Assembly (NCBI GenBank): GCA_003484785.1
Contig: DNAD01000276.1
Span: forward strand, 1-11,583
Direction of reading: 5' to 3'
Length of the DNA: 11,583 nt
DNA from: Lachnospiraceae bacterium
Lineage (GTDB): Bacteria; Bacillota; Clostridia; Lachnospirales; Lachnospiraceae
A program made the translations under genes and the position numbers. Under the pieces are notes generated by a model. That model did not search any database. It was given only the letters and a program-made list of their open reading frames with translations, and had not been told where the DNA came from. Positions 1-7,464 of this stretch are shown here, in pieces (positions within the stretch are counted from its first letter, which is position 1; each line of letters opens with the position of its first letter).

Positions 1-78
1 TTAATTAACGCAGATGTTCGGCATCTTCACAGATGCCGGGAAAAACTGATTAAATCAGCGTTATCTGAATTAACTTGA
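1..78 (+). CDS. Possible 3' end of an upstream gene (partial)
   Basis: Frame 1 is open from the first base to a TGA at 76-78, encoding 25 residues that end in REKLIKSALSELT. The other two forward frames hit stops at 2-4 and 6-8. If a co-transcribed gene lies just upstream, it must end at one of these three stops. The TGA at 78 would leave a gap of only a few bases before the exporter gene, which is typical operon spacing. The residues are not diagnostic. In NHLM loci the neighbour is often an HlyD-like adaptor or a leader peptide gene, but nothing here proves either. A short open frame of this length can occur by chance. Confidence 0.25.
   Translation, partial: LINADVRHLHRCREKLIKSALSELT
17..40 (+). 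promoter_or_regulatory. Hairpin upstream of the exporter genes
   Basis: CGGCATC (19-25) and GATGCCG (32-38) form a 7-bp stem around a 6-base loop. Two G·U pairs can extend it to 17-40. CATC (22-25) can instead pair with GATG at 13-16, so two exclusive folds exist. No T-tract follows on either strand, so this is not a simple terminator. It may be a leader structure or chance pairing inside an upstream coding region. Confidence 0.25.
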
Positions 79-85
79 TTATACG

Positions 86-2302
86 GTGGCAAACGTGTCG
101 TTATCATTTTCTAAAAGATCAGACGAACTTAATCCGGTCAGGATGCCGGTGGAAAAAACCGTGGCAAAGGTTCCGGTCATAATGCAGATGGAAGCCCTGG
201 AGTGCGGGGCGGCCAGCCTTACCATGGTATTGGCTTATTTCGGGAAATGGCTGCCTCTTGAGCAGGTCAGAAGTGACTGCGGCGTTTCAAGGGACGGGTC
301 GAACGCAAAGGATGTCCTGATGGCAGCCAGGAGCTATGGGCTGGAGGCGGAAGGCTTTCGTTGCGAACCTGATGAGCTTAAGGAGGAGGGGGCCTTTCCC
401 TGCATAATCCATTGGAATTTTAATCATTTTGTTGTGCTTAGGGGGTTTAAGAAGGATAAAGCTATCATAAACGACCCTGCAAGAGGCAGTGTGGCCGTGC
501 CGATGGAGGAATTCGACAAGTCCTTTACCGGAATATGCCTGCAGTTTGAGCCCACAGAAAACTTTGTTCCCGACGGAAAGAAAAAGAGCATCTTATCCTT
601 TGCGAAAAAAAGGCTTAAGGGAGCAAAAACATCTGTTATCTTTGTTATGGTGACGTCTGTCATAGCCGCGCTTTTCGGAATAATACAGCCGGGCTTTTCC
701 AGAGTCTTCATAGACCATCTGCTGTCCGGCACCGATCCGAACTGGACAAGACCGTTTTTGATAATGCTGTCTGTCTTTACCTTCGTCCAGCTCCTCAGCG
801 CGACGCTTTCCACGGTATTTTCTCTCAAGATAAACGGAAAGATGGCGGTGGTCGGAAGCTCGACCTATATGTGGAAGATATTAAGGCTTCCCATGGAATT
901 CTTTTCCCAGAGAATGGCCGGGGATATCGAGCTTCGCCGAAGCCAGAATGAAAGCGTGGCGGAACAGCTGGTAAATACCTTCGCACCGCTCCTTCTGGAT
1001 GCCGGAATGATGATCTTTTATCTGGTTGTAATGGTACGTTACAACCTTACGCTGACCATCATCGGTATCCTTTCGATATTGATCAATATCGGCTTATCAG
1101 GGTTCATTTCAAAAAAACGTATAAATATTACAAGAGTTCAGATGAGGGATTCGGGAAAATTTGCGGCCGCAACCGTAAACGGGATCGATATGATCGAATC
1201 CATAAAGGCAAACGGGGCGGAAAACGGCTATTTCCAGAAATGGTCGGGTCTGCAGGCAAGCGTAAATACTTCCGAGGTAAAAACCATCAGGGTAAACCAG
1301 ATCCTGGGTTCGATCCCTACCATAGTTTCTTCAATAACAAATACCCTTGTGCTCTGCGGCGGCATATTCCTTGTCATGAAGGGACAGTTTACTCTCGGTA
1401 TGGTCACGGCATTTCAGGGCTTTTTAAGCTCCTTCATGTCTCCTGCCACAAGCCTTATTACCGCGGGACAGTCTATACAGGAGATGCGCACCAATATGGA
1501 GCGTATCGAGGACGTAATGGAATATCCCGTTGATATTGAGGAAGAGGAGGAAATGGAGGATGGCGAGAAGCATTACGGAAAGCTTTCGGGCGGCGTGGAG
1601 CTTAAGAACATCACCTTCGGCTACTCCAAGCTTGCCGAGCCTCTGATAAAGGATTTCAGCATGAAGATAAAGCCCGGCGGAAGGGTGGCCTTTGTCGGCG
1701 CCTCGGGCTGCGGAAAGAGCACTCTGTCCAAACTCATATCCGGGCTTTGCAAGCCCTGGGAGGGAGAGATACTGTTTGACGGAAAGCCGATAGGAGAGAT
1801 AGACAGGAGTGTTCTGACAGGCTCGCTTTCGGTGGTGGATCAGGATATCATCCTGTTTGAGGATACCATAGCTAACAATATTAAAATGTGGGACAATTCC
1901 ATAGAGGACTTTGAGATGATCCTGGCGGCCAGGGATGCCCAGATACATGATGAGATAATGATAAGGGACGGCGGATACCAGTATATGGTCAGTGAAGGAG
2001 GAAGAGATTTCTCCGGAGGCCAGAGACAGAGGATGGAAATAGCACGGGTGCTTGCGGGTGATCCCAGGATCATAATCCTTGACGAGGCCACCTCGGCGTT
2101 AGATGCCAGAACCGAGTATGAGGTCGTAAAAGCCATAAAGGACAGAGGGATAACCTGCATCGTTATCGCTCACAGGTTATCCACCATAAGGGACAGCGAT
2201 GAGATCATCGTGCTTGATCACGGAAACGTAGTGGAAAGAGGAACGCATGAGGAGCTCTATTCCAAAAACGGCGTTTATACCAGACTGGTGACCAGTGAAT
2301 AA
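86..2302 (+). CDS. NHLM-type peptidase/ABC exporter subunit (C39 peptidase, membrane domain, ATPase)
   Basis: This is a bifunctional inner-membrane protein expected to cut a double-glycine leader from a peptide precursor and export the product. It matches the NHLM bacteriocin-system ABC1 family (nitrile-hydratase-like or Nif11-like leader peptides). The C39 domain spans about residues 28-155: Gln34 and catalytic Cys40 in the motif QMEALECGAAS, His114 in NFNHF, Asp130 in INDPA. Membrane helices follow in about 183-460, then a Glu-rich linker (484-490). The ATPase is canonical: Walker A GASGCGKST (538-546), Q-loop Gln586, signature FSGGQRQR (642-649), Walker B Asp666/Glu667, switch His696. All key residues are intact, so both activities are predicted. 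The start is uncertain. GTG 86 has no clear ribosome site, GTG 95 has GGTGG at 85-89, and ATG 143 gives an N-terminus nearer the family norm. An in-frame stop at 71-73 excludes earlier starts. Confidence 0.93.
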   Translation: MANVSLSFSKRSDELNPVRMPVEKTVAKVPVIMQMEALECGAASLTMVLAYFGKWLPLEQVRSDCGVSRDGSNAKDVLMAARSYGLEAEGFRCEPDELKEEGAFPCIIHWNFNHFVVLRGFKKDKAIINDPARGSVAVPMEEFDKSFTGICLQFEPTENFVPDGKKKSILSFAKKRLKGAKTSVIFVMVTSVIAALFGIIQPGFSRVFIDHLLSGTDPNWTRPFLIMLSVFTFVQLLSATLSTVFSLKINGKMAVVGSSTYMWKILRLPMEFFSQRMAGDIELRRSQNESVAEQLVNTFAPLLLDAGMMIFYLVVMVRYNLTLTIIGILSILINIGLSGFISKKRINITRVQMRDSGKFAAATVNGIDMIESIKANGAENGYFQKWSGLQASVNTSEVKTIRVNQILGSIPTIVSSITNTLVLCGGIFLVMKGQFTLGMVTAFQGFLSSFMSPATSLITAGQSIQEMRTNMERIEDVMEYPVDIEEEEEMEDGEKHYGKLSGGVELKNITFGYSKLAEPLIKDFSMKIKPGGRVAFVGASGCGKSTLSKLISGLCKPWEGEILFDGKPIGEIDRSVLTGSLSVVDQDIILFEDTIANNIKMWDNSIEDFEMILAARDAQIHDEIMIRDGGYQYMVSEGGRDFSGGQRQRMEIARVLAGDPRIIILDEATSALDARTEYEVVKAIKDRGITCIVIAHRLSTIRDSDEIIVLDHGNVVERGTHEELYSKNGVYTRLVTSE

Positions 2303-2357
2303 AGCCAAGGCTGAACCTGAGAGCAGAAATACAAACAGTTGAACGGACGATACAAAC

Positions 2358-4562
2358 ATGAGTGAAAACGGCGGCATGGGCTGGTTCGATGAACAGATAC
2401 ATAAAAGAAAACTCCTTGATGATGAGCTTTTTTCGAGCGCTCTGATCGGGATGACCGGGGCGATCCTCGGCGACAAGATAGCGGTAGCCCTGAAGGATGA
2501 AAGGCTTGTTTCCAAGAATTCCATAGACGAGATATTAAAGTATTATCATGTGCACAGCATGGATATTCCTTCAAATCTCAAGGAACCCGGGGAACAGATA
2601 GATTATCTCTGCCGTCCTCACGGGATCATGTACCGTCCTGTAAAGCTTAAAGAGGGCTGGAGCGGTGATGCGGTAGGCCCTATGCTGGGAGTGCTTAAAA
2701 AGGGCGGCATGCTCACGGCCATTATCCCCAGAAACGACGTCGGGGGGTATGCCTATCGGGATCCGGAGACCGGAAAAAGAAGGATGGTGCTTAAGGCCAC
2801 CGAAGAGCTGTTCGAGAATGAGGCCATCTGCTTTTACAAACCCTTCCCGCTCAGAAAACTTGGGATCAGGGATCTTATGATGTATATGGCGGGACTGCTC
2901 CATATCCCCGACATTGTTCCCATCGTCATAGCGATGTTCCTTGTCATGCTGATCGGCTTTATCCAGCCAAAGATGAGCCATGCCATGTTTTCGGATGTCG
3001 TGGACAGCAAAAACTTAAGAGTATTGATGTCAGCCGGGTTCTTTCTGATCTCGGTCACCACCAGCGTAACTCTTCTTCAGGCCGTCAAGAGCCTTTTGTT
3101 CTCAAGGATCAATACCAAGGTGTCCATGAATGTGCAGGCGGCCGCCATGATGAGAGTACTGTCGCTGCCCGCTGACTTCTTCAAGGACTATAACTCGGGT
3201 GAGCTGAGCCAGAGAATGCAGTATATAAATACATTGTCCTCCACTTTGCTTGACATGGTGCTGTCCACAGGTCTCACCTCGGTATTTTCCCTGGCTTATA
3301 TCACGCAGATATACAGGTTTGCGCCCGCCCTGTGCTCAACTGCTTTTATGATCATACTGATAACCGTGATCTTTTCGTTTGCGAGTACTCTCCTGCAGGT
3401 AAATGTATCGAGGCAGAAGATGAATCTTTCGGCCCAGGAGAGCGGACTTACTCATGCGATAGTGACCGGAGTGCAGAAGATAAGGCTGGCGGGAGCCGAA
3501 AAAAGGGCTTTTTCAAAGTGGGCGATGCAATACTCCAAATCGGTGAAGCTCGATTATAACCCCATGTTCTTTTTAAAGATCAACGGCGTAATTTCCCAGG
3601 CCATCACCCTGATCGGACTGATCGTCCTTTATTATAAGGCTTTGGAAAGCGGAATCTCCGTGGCAGACTATAATGCCTTCAGCTCCGCATACGGAATGGT
3701 ATCGGCTGCCTTCCTGTCTCTTTCGGGGATAGCGCTTAAGGTTGCGCAGGTCAAGCCCATAGTCGAGATGGTGGAGCCCTTCTTAAAGACGGTTCCCGAG
3801 ATTTCGGAAAAGAAATATATGGTCAACCGCCTTACGGGGAGCATAGAGCTCAGCCACGTATCCTTCAGATATGTCGAAAACATGCCGATGGTGCTTGATG
3901 ATATATCCATTAAGATCCGCCCGAAGCAATATATAGCCATCGTTGGAAAAACGGGCTGCGGAAAATCCACCCTCATGCGTCTCCTTCTGGGCTTTGAAAC
4001 TCCCCAGAGGGGTTCGATCTATTATGACGGAAGGGATATGTCAAAGCTTGATCTTAAGACCCTCAGAAAAAATATAGGGTCGGTGATGCAGAACGGCAAG
4101 CTTTTTGTCGGAAGTATATATGAGAACATTACTATCTCGGCGCCGAGGCTTACTCTGGATGACGCGTGGAGCGCCGCGGAAATGGCCGGTCTTGCCGATG
4201 ATATCAAGGCGATGCCGATGGGAATGCATACCATTATCTCAGAGGGCTCGGGTGGCATTTCCGGGGGACAGAAGCAAAGGCTTCTGATCGCAAGGGCGGT
4301 AGCTCCCAAGCCGAACATCCTGATCTTTGATGAGGCTACCTCGGCACTTGACAATGAAACGCAGAAAAAGGTTTCGGAGGCGCTAAGCGGCCTTAACTGC
4401 ACCAGGATAGTAATTGCTCACAGGCTTTCGACCATAAAGGAATGCGACAGGATCCTTGTACTTGACGGAGGCAGGATAATAGAAGACGGCACCTATGACG
4501 AGCTCATAGAAATGGGCGGCTTCTTTGCGGATCTGGTGGACAGACAGAGGTTGGATAAATAA
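2358..4562 (+). CDS. NHLM-type ABC exporter second subunit (membrane domain plus ATPase)
   Basis: This is the usual partner of the preceding peptidase/exporter and matches the NHLM ABC2 family. Residues 1-170 form a soluble N-terminal domain of that family, with recognisable stretches such as WFDEQIHKRKLLDDELF, DEILKYYHVH, GPMLGVLKKGG and ICFYKPFPLRKLGI. It has no C39 catalytic triad. Membrane helices occupy about 178-465. The ATPase is canonical: Walker A GKTGCGKST (530-538), Q-loop Gln578, signature ISGGQKQR (634-641), Walker B Asp658/Glu659, switch His688. With both subunits intact, a heterodimer hydrolysing ATP at two sites is likely. The gene starts 55 bases after its partner. An in-frame TGA at 2340-2342 limits the start to ATG 2358, which has only a weak GGA-containing ribosome site. 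The length of 734 residues suits the family. Confidence 0.92.
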   Translation: MSENGGMGWFDEQIHKRKLLDDELFSSALIGMTGAILGDKIAVALKDERLVSKNSIDEILKYYHVHSMDIPSNLKEPGEQIDYLCRPHGIMYRPVKLKEGWSGDAVGPMLGVLKKGGMLTAIIPRNDVGGYAYRDPETGKRRMVLKATEELFENEAICFYKPFPLRKLGIRDLMMYMAGLLHIPDIVPIVIAMFLVMLIGFIQPKMSHAMFSDVVDSKNLRVLMSAGFFLISVTTSVTLLQAVKSLLFSRINTKVSMNVQAAAMMRVLSLPADFFKDYNSGELSQRMQYINTLSSTLLDMVLSTGLTSVFSLAYITQIYRFAPALCSTAFMIILITVIFSFASTLLQVNVSRQKMNLSAQESGLTHAIVTGVQKIRLAGAEKRAFSKWAMQYSKSVKLDYNPMFFLKINGVISQAITLIGLIVLYYKALESGISVADYNAFSSAYGMVSAAFLSLSGIALKVAQVKPIVEMVEPFLKTVPEISEKKYMVNRLTGSIELSHVSFRYVENMPMVLDDISIKIRPKQYIAIVGKTGCGKSTLMRLLLGFETPQRGSIYYDGRDMSKLDLKTLRKNIGSVMQNGKLFVGSIYENITISAPRLTLDDAWSAAEMAGLADDIKAMPMGMHTIISEGSGGISGGQKQRLLIARAVAPKPNILIFDEATSALDNETQKKVSEALSGLNCTRIVIAHRLSTIKECDRILVLDGGRIIEDGTYDELIEMGGFFADLVDRQRLDK

Positions 4563-4601
4563 TATTTCAGAGTGCGGTATTCAAACGAAAGGAAGATCAT
4601 T

Positions 4602-6050
4602 ATGGGAGTTTTATCAGGACTTGAACCGGCTTCGGTTTTCGGATTTTTTGAGGAGATAACGGCTATACCCCACGGCTCGGGGGATACAAAAAGGATCAGC
4701 GACTATTGCGCGGCGTTTGCAGAGAGCAGGGGGCTTGAGTATTATCAGGACGGGAGCAATAACATTATCATCTGGAAGGATGGCTCCGGGGGCTATGAGG
4801 ATAAGCCTTATGTGATGCTTCAGGGCCATCTTGACATGGTATGTGAAAAGGAAGAGGGCGTCGATATCGATTTTTCAAAGGATGCTCTTAAGCTTACACT
4901 GAAGGACGGGACCATAAGCGCCGAGGGGACGACCCTTGGCGGAGACGACGGGATAGCCATAGCTTATGCCCTTGCGATACTTGATTCCGACAGTATTGTC
5001 CATCCTCCCATCGAGGCAGTGTTTACGGTGGATGAGGAGATCGGTATGCTGGGGGCGTCTGCCCTTGATATGAGCAGACTCAGGTCAAAGAGCCTGATAA
5101 ACCTTGATTCGGAGGATGAGGGCTATCTGCTCGTAAGCTGTGCCGGGGGAGTTACCGCAACCTGCAGCCTCCCGGTCAAACGGGAAAGCTGTGACGGAGT
5201 TATGTTAAGTATTAAGGCCGACGGCATGCTGGGAGGCCATTCGGGGCAGGAAATAGACAAGGGAAGAGCCTGTTCCAATACTGTCATCGGCAGGGCTCTG
5301 TCTTATATTTACAGGGAAACCCCCTTCAGGCTCGTTACCGTCTTCGGAGGAAACAAGGACAATGCCATTCCCAGAACCTCGGAAGCCCTGATAGTGCTTG
5401 AGAACGCCGAGTCGGCCGAAAAGGCGCAAAAGGTGGTCTCCGACCTTGATCGGATACTTAAGGACGAATATCATATTACGGATCCGGGGATCAGGCTTTG
5501 TGCAAAGAAAACGGAGAGCGCGGGCAAAATCCCCATGGACAGGGGTTCCACAGAGAGAGCGATAAGGATGTTACGGCTGTTGCCTCAGGGAGTTCAGAGA
5601 ATGAGCAGTTTGATCGAGGGCCTTGTACAGACCTCCTTAAATCTGGGGATACTGAAGGATCAGGGAGATGAGCTTACGGCTTCGTTTTCCGTAAGGAGCT
5701 CGGTCAATACGGAGAAGGATGAGCTGTGCGACAGGCTCTTTAACATCATTGAGGCTCTGGGAGGGAGCCTTAACCTTCAGGGGGCTTATCCTGCCTGGGA
5801 ATACAGAGAGGAGTCACGTCTTCAGAGGATAATGACCGATACTTATAAAGAGCTTTACGGAAAAGAAATGGTTGTTCAGGCGATCCATGCGGGTGTTGAA
5901 TGCGGACTGTTTTCGGACGGGGTAAAGGAGCTTGATGCCGTTTCGATAGGCCCGGATATGAAGGATATTCATACGCCCAAGGAAACCCTTGACTGCTCAA
6001 GCGTGAAGAGAACCTGGGAATATCTTCTGAAGGTATTGGAAAAGCTGTAG
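4602..6050 (+). CDS. pepD: Aminoacyl-histidine dipeptidase (M20 metallopeptidase, PepD/Xaa-His dipeptidase)
   Basis: This is a cytoplasmic two-zinc peptidase that hydrolyses Xaa-His and some other dipeptides. ATG 4602 is chosen because AGGAAG lies at 4590-4595 with 6-base spacing and the protein then begins MGVLSGLEPASVFGFFEEIT, aligning with the N-terminus I recall for E. coli PepD. The in-frame GTG at 4572 lacks a ribosome site. The product has 482 residues, close to the roughly 485 of E. coli PepD. Metal and catalytic residues are present: His76/Asp78 (QGHLDMV), Asp115 (TLGGDDG), Glu145/Glu146 (DEEIGMLGA), Asp169 (NLDSEDEG) and His457 (DIHTPKE). His429 lies in the conserved HAGVECG. The central lid domain contains GGHSGQEI. 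The gene lies 39 bases after the exporter genes and 4 bases before the next gene. It may be housekeeping, or may recycle peptides made or imported by the cell; the context does not decide. Confidence 0.93.
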   Translation: MGVLSGLEPASVFGFFEEITAIPHGSGDTKRISDYCAAFAESRGLEYYQDGSNNIIIWKDGSGGYEDKPYVMLQGHLDMVCEKEEGVDIDFSKDALKLTLKDGTISAEGTTLGGDDGIAIAYALAILDSDSIVHPPIEAVFTVDEEIGMLGASALDMSRLRSKSLINLDSEDEGYLLVSCAGGVTATCSLPVKRESCDGVMLSIKADGMLGGHSGQEIDKGRACSNTVIGRALSYIYRETPFRLVTVFGGNKDNAIPRTSEALIVLENAESAEKAQKVVSDLDRILKDEYHITDPGIRLCAKKTESAGKIPMDRGSTERAIRMLRLLPQGVQRMSSLIEGLVQTSLNLGILKDQGDELTASFSVRSSVNTEKDELCDRLFNIIEALGGSLNLQGAYPAWEYREESRLQRIMTDTYKELYGKEMVVQAIHAGVECGLFSDGVKELDAVSIGPDMKDIHTPKETLDCSSVKRTWEYLLKVLEKL

Positions 6051-6054
6051 ATCT

Positions 6055-7365
6055 ATGGATAACGATAAAAAAAGTAATCAACCATATCAGGATATAGGCA
6101 GAAGGATAACCTCATCGCTGTCGGAGGGGCTTAGAACCGGTGACTTCAGCGGCCTTAACCGGGCTATTTCGGATTCGGTGGACCAGGTCTTTTCCGATGC
6201 CCTGGGGTTTGACCCCTCGAGAGCGAAGAAGACCAGTGAATACGATGCAAAGACCTATTCCCAGGGCAGTAAGACAAGGGAGTTTCAGGAGCGGATCGCA
6301 AAGGAGCATGAATACAGGCGGCAGGAGCAGCTGAGGCGAAAACAGGCTGAAGAAGAACGCAGAAAACAGAAGCAAGAGCTTCAGAACAAAGCCGGAAACG
6401 GGGCTGTGCCCGCCAAATATAAGAAGGTAAACAACGCTCTTACAAAGCCCGGGGCCTTTAAGCCTATAGGCAATGTCTACGCAGGCATCCTTACGGTGGG
6501 TGGAGCAGTGGGCATGATCGCCTGCGGCGTAAAAGCAGCGGTTTCGGGCCTGAGCCATGTTTTGCTCCAAAGCTCTCCGGTATCGATCATCTCACCCATT
6601 ATCCTTTTTTTTATTTCTATTGGATTATTCGGGTTTGGGTTGTATAATAAAGGAATGCTTGAAAGGGCTAAGAGATATGCCCAGATCTGCGGGGAGAAAA
6701 TGTATGCCTCCGTCTCAAACATTGCTTCGGCCATGGGCATGAAGCCAAAGAGCGTTGTCCGTGATATTAAGCGGATGCTTAAGAGAGGCTATTTTCCCGA
6801 AGGCTTTCTGGATGCGGACGAGACCACTCTTATGCTTTCAAGGGAGGTCTATGAGGAATACCTGAAGGCCGAGACCCACAAAAGGCTTATGGAGGAAGAG
6901 AAAAATATCATCGATTCCGAAGCAAAGGAGATCTCGGAAGAGGAAAACGCGGCTCTTTCGGCATTGATCAAAGAGGGAATGTCTTATGTCAGCCGTCTTC
7001 ATGAGCTGAACGATCAGATACCGGGCGAGGTTATCTCCGAAAAGCTTTCAAGGCTGGAGACGCTGCTTCGGGAGATATTTGACTGTGTCAGGGAGCATCC
7101 CGAGCAGATGGACAGGACGCACAAGCTGATGGACTACTATCTGCCTACAATGATCAAGCTGGTGGAGGCTTACGCGGAGTATGACAGGGTAAGCGCTCCG
7201 GGCGAGGATATAATCAAGGCAAAGGCCGAGATCGAAATGACGCTTGATAAGATAAACGATGCCTTCAAGAAACTTCTGAACAATCTTTTCAGGGATTCGG
7301 TATGGGATGTTACTTCCGATGCTAAGGTGCTTGAAACGATGTTAAAGCAGGAAGGGCTTACATAA
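6055..7365 (+). CDS. XpaC-family membrane protein (annotated elsewhere as 5-bromo-4-chloroindolyl phosphate hydrolysis protein)
   Basis: The family is named after B. subtilis XpaC, whose biochemical role remains poorly defined. Visible parts of this 436-residue protein: an N-terminal soluble segment (1-75), a highly charged Lys/Arg/Glu/Gln stretch likely to be a coiled coil (75-112), two probable membrane helices (about 140-165 and 177-198), a segment resembling a small winged helix (217-262, with IASAMGMKPKSVVRDIKRML), and a helical C-terminal XpaC core (290-430) containing DYYLPTMIKLVEAYAEYDR. The ATG lies 4 bases after the pepD stop and the ribosome site is weak, so translation is probably coupled. 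Pairing with the downstream TelA gene repeats the known xpaC-yaaN arrangement and supports the assignment. Membrane association is predicted. The family's enzyme name should not be taken as evidence of phosphatase activity. Confidence 0.82.
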   Translation: MDNDKKSNQPYQDIGRRITSSLSEGLRTGDFSGLNRAISDSVDQVFSDALGFDPSRAKKTSEYDAKTYSQGSKTREFQERIAKEHEYRRQEQLRRKQAEEERRKQKQELQNKAGNGAVPAKYKKVNNALTKPGAFKPIGNVYAGILTVGGAVGMIACGVKAAVSGLSHVLLQSSPVSIISPIILFFISIGLFGFGLYNKGMLERAKRYAQICGEKMYASVSNIASAMGMKPKSVVRDIKRMLKRGYFPEGFLDADETTLMLSREVYEEYLKAETHKRLMEEEKNIIDSEAKEISEEENAALSALIKEGMSYVSRLHELNDQIPGEVISEKLSRLETLLREIFDCVREHPEQMDRTHKLMDYYLPTMIKLVEAYAEYDRVSAPGEDIIKAKAEIEMTLDKINDAFKKLLNNLFRDSVWDVTSDAKVLETMLKQEGLT

Positions 7366-7443
7366 ATGAACAAAAGGTCAAAAGCCTTCTCAAAAGGAAA
7401 GCGGAGCGATCCGTTTGTGCGGCTTTTGGCGGTGAGATCATAG
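7366..7443 (+). CDS. Candidate 25-codon small protein or leader peptide
   Basis: An ATG follows directly on the XpaC stop (TAAATG), in the same frame, and runs to a TAG at 7441-7443. The peptide would be MNKRSKAFSKGKRSDPFVRLLAVRS: strongly basic, no acidic residue except one Asp, no membrane helix. An AGGAAGGG at 7349-7356 could serve as a ribosome site at slightly long spacing. It overlaps the inverted repeat at 7377-7430, so the base sequence may be under RNA-structure constraint instead. I do not recognise a family. It could be chance, a leader peptide for the TelA gene, or a readthrough tail. Confidence 0.2.
   Translation: MNKRSKAFSKGKRSDPFVRLLAVRS
7377..7430 (+). repeat. Two-tier inverted repeat (candidate structured RNA) between the XpaC and TelA genes
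   Basis: The outer arms 7377-7386 (GTCAAAAGCC) and 7421-7430 (GGCTTTTGGC) pair over 10 bp with one G·U. Nested inside, 7399-7405 (AAGCGGA) and 7410-7416 (TCCGTTT) pair over 7 bp with one G·U, closing a GCGA tetraloop of the stable GNRA class. The asymmetric internal loop is 12 bases on the left and 4 on the right. A run of five T occurs only at 7446-7450, 15 bases after the outer arm, so this is not a canonical intrinsic terminator. It could be an mRNA processing or stability element, or an attenuator setting the level of the TelA gene. Confidence 0.45.
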
Positions 7444-7452
7444 TATTTTTAC

Positions 7453-7459
7453 GGAGGTG
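7453..7459 (+). promoter_or_regulatory. Strong ribosome binding site of the TelA gene
   Basis: GGAGGTG lies 5 bases before the ATG at 7465. It is the most complete Shine-Dalgarno match in the window, in contrast to the weak sites of the XpaC and exporter genes. It suggests that TelA is translated independently and strongly. Confidence 0.75.
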
Positions 7460-7464
7460 GAGAA

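Noticed and set aside
75..84. Possible promoter -10 element (TTATAC) before the exporter gene
   Set aside because: It is only a few bases from the possible starts, would give an almost leaderless transcript, and has no matching -35 at proper distance.
424..828. Antisense reading frame of 134 codons inside the peptidase/exporter gene
   Set aside because: It lies wholly opposite a well-supported coding region, has no recognisable domain and is best explained as a shadow of the sense codons. The same applies to the other antisense frames across the window.
1532..1558. Purine-rich GAGGAAGAGGAGGAAATGG tract that could act as an internal ribosome site
   Set aside because: It encodes the Glu-rich linker between membrane and ATPase domains, and the following ATG is in frame inside one continuous protein, so the codon composition explains it.
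2303..2312. AGCCAAGGCT inverted repeat after the first exporter gene as a terminator
   Set aside because: The stem is only 4 bp around a 2-base loop with no T-tract, and the downstream partner gene needs to be co-expressed.
4572..4601. Upstream GTG start for the dipeptidase, adding ten residues
   Set aside because: There is no ribosome site before the GTG, whereas AGGAAG sits at proper spacing before ATG 4602 and that start matches the usual PepD N-terminus.
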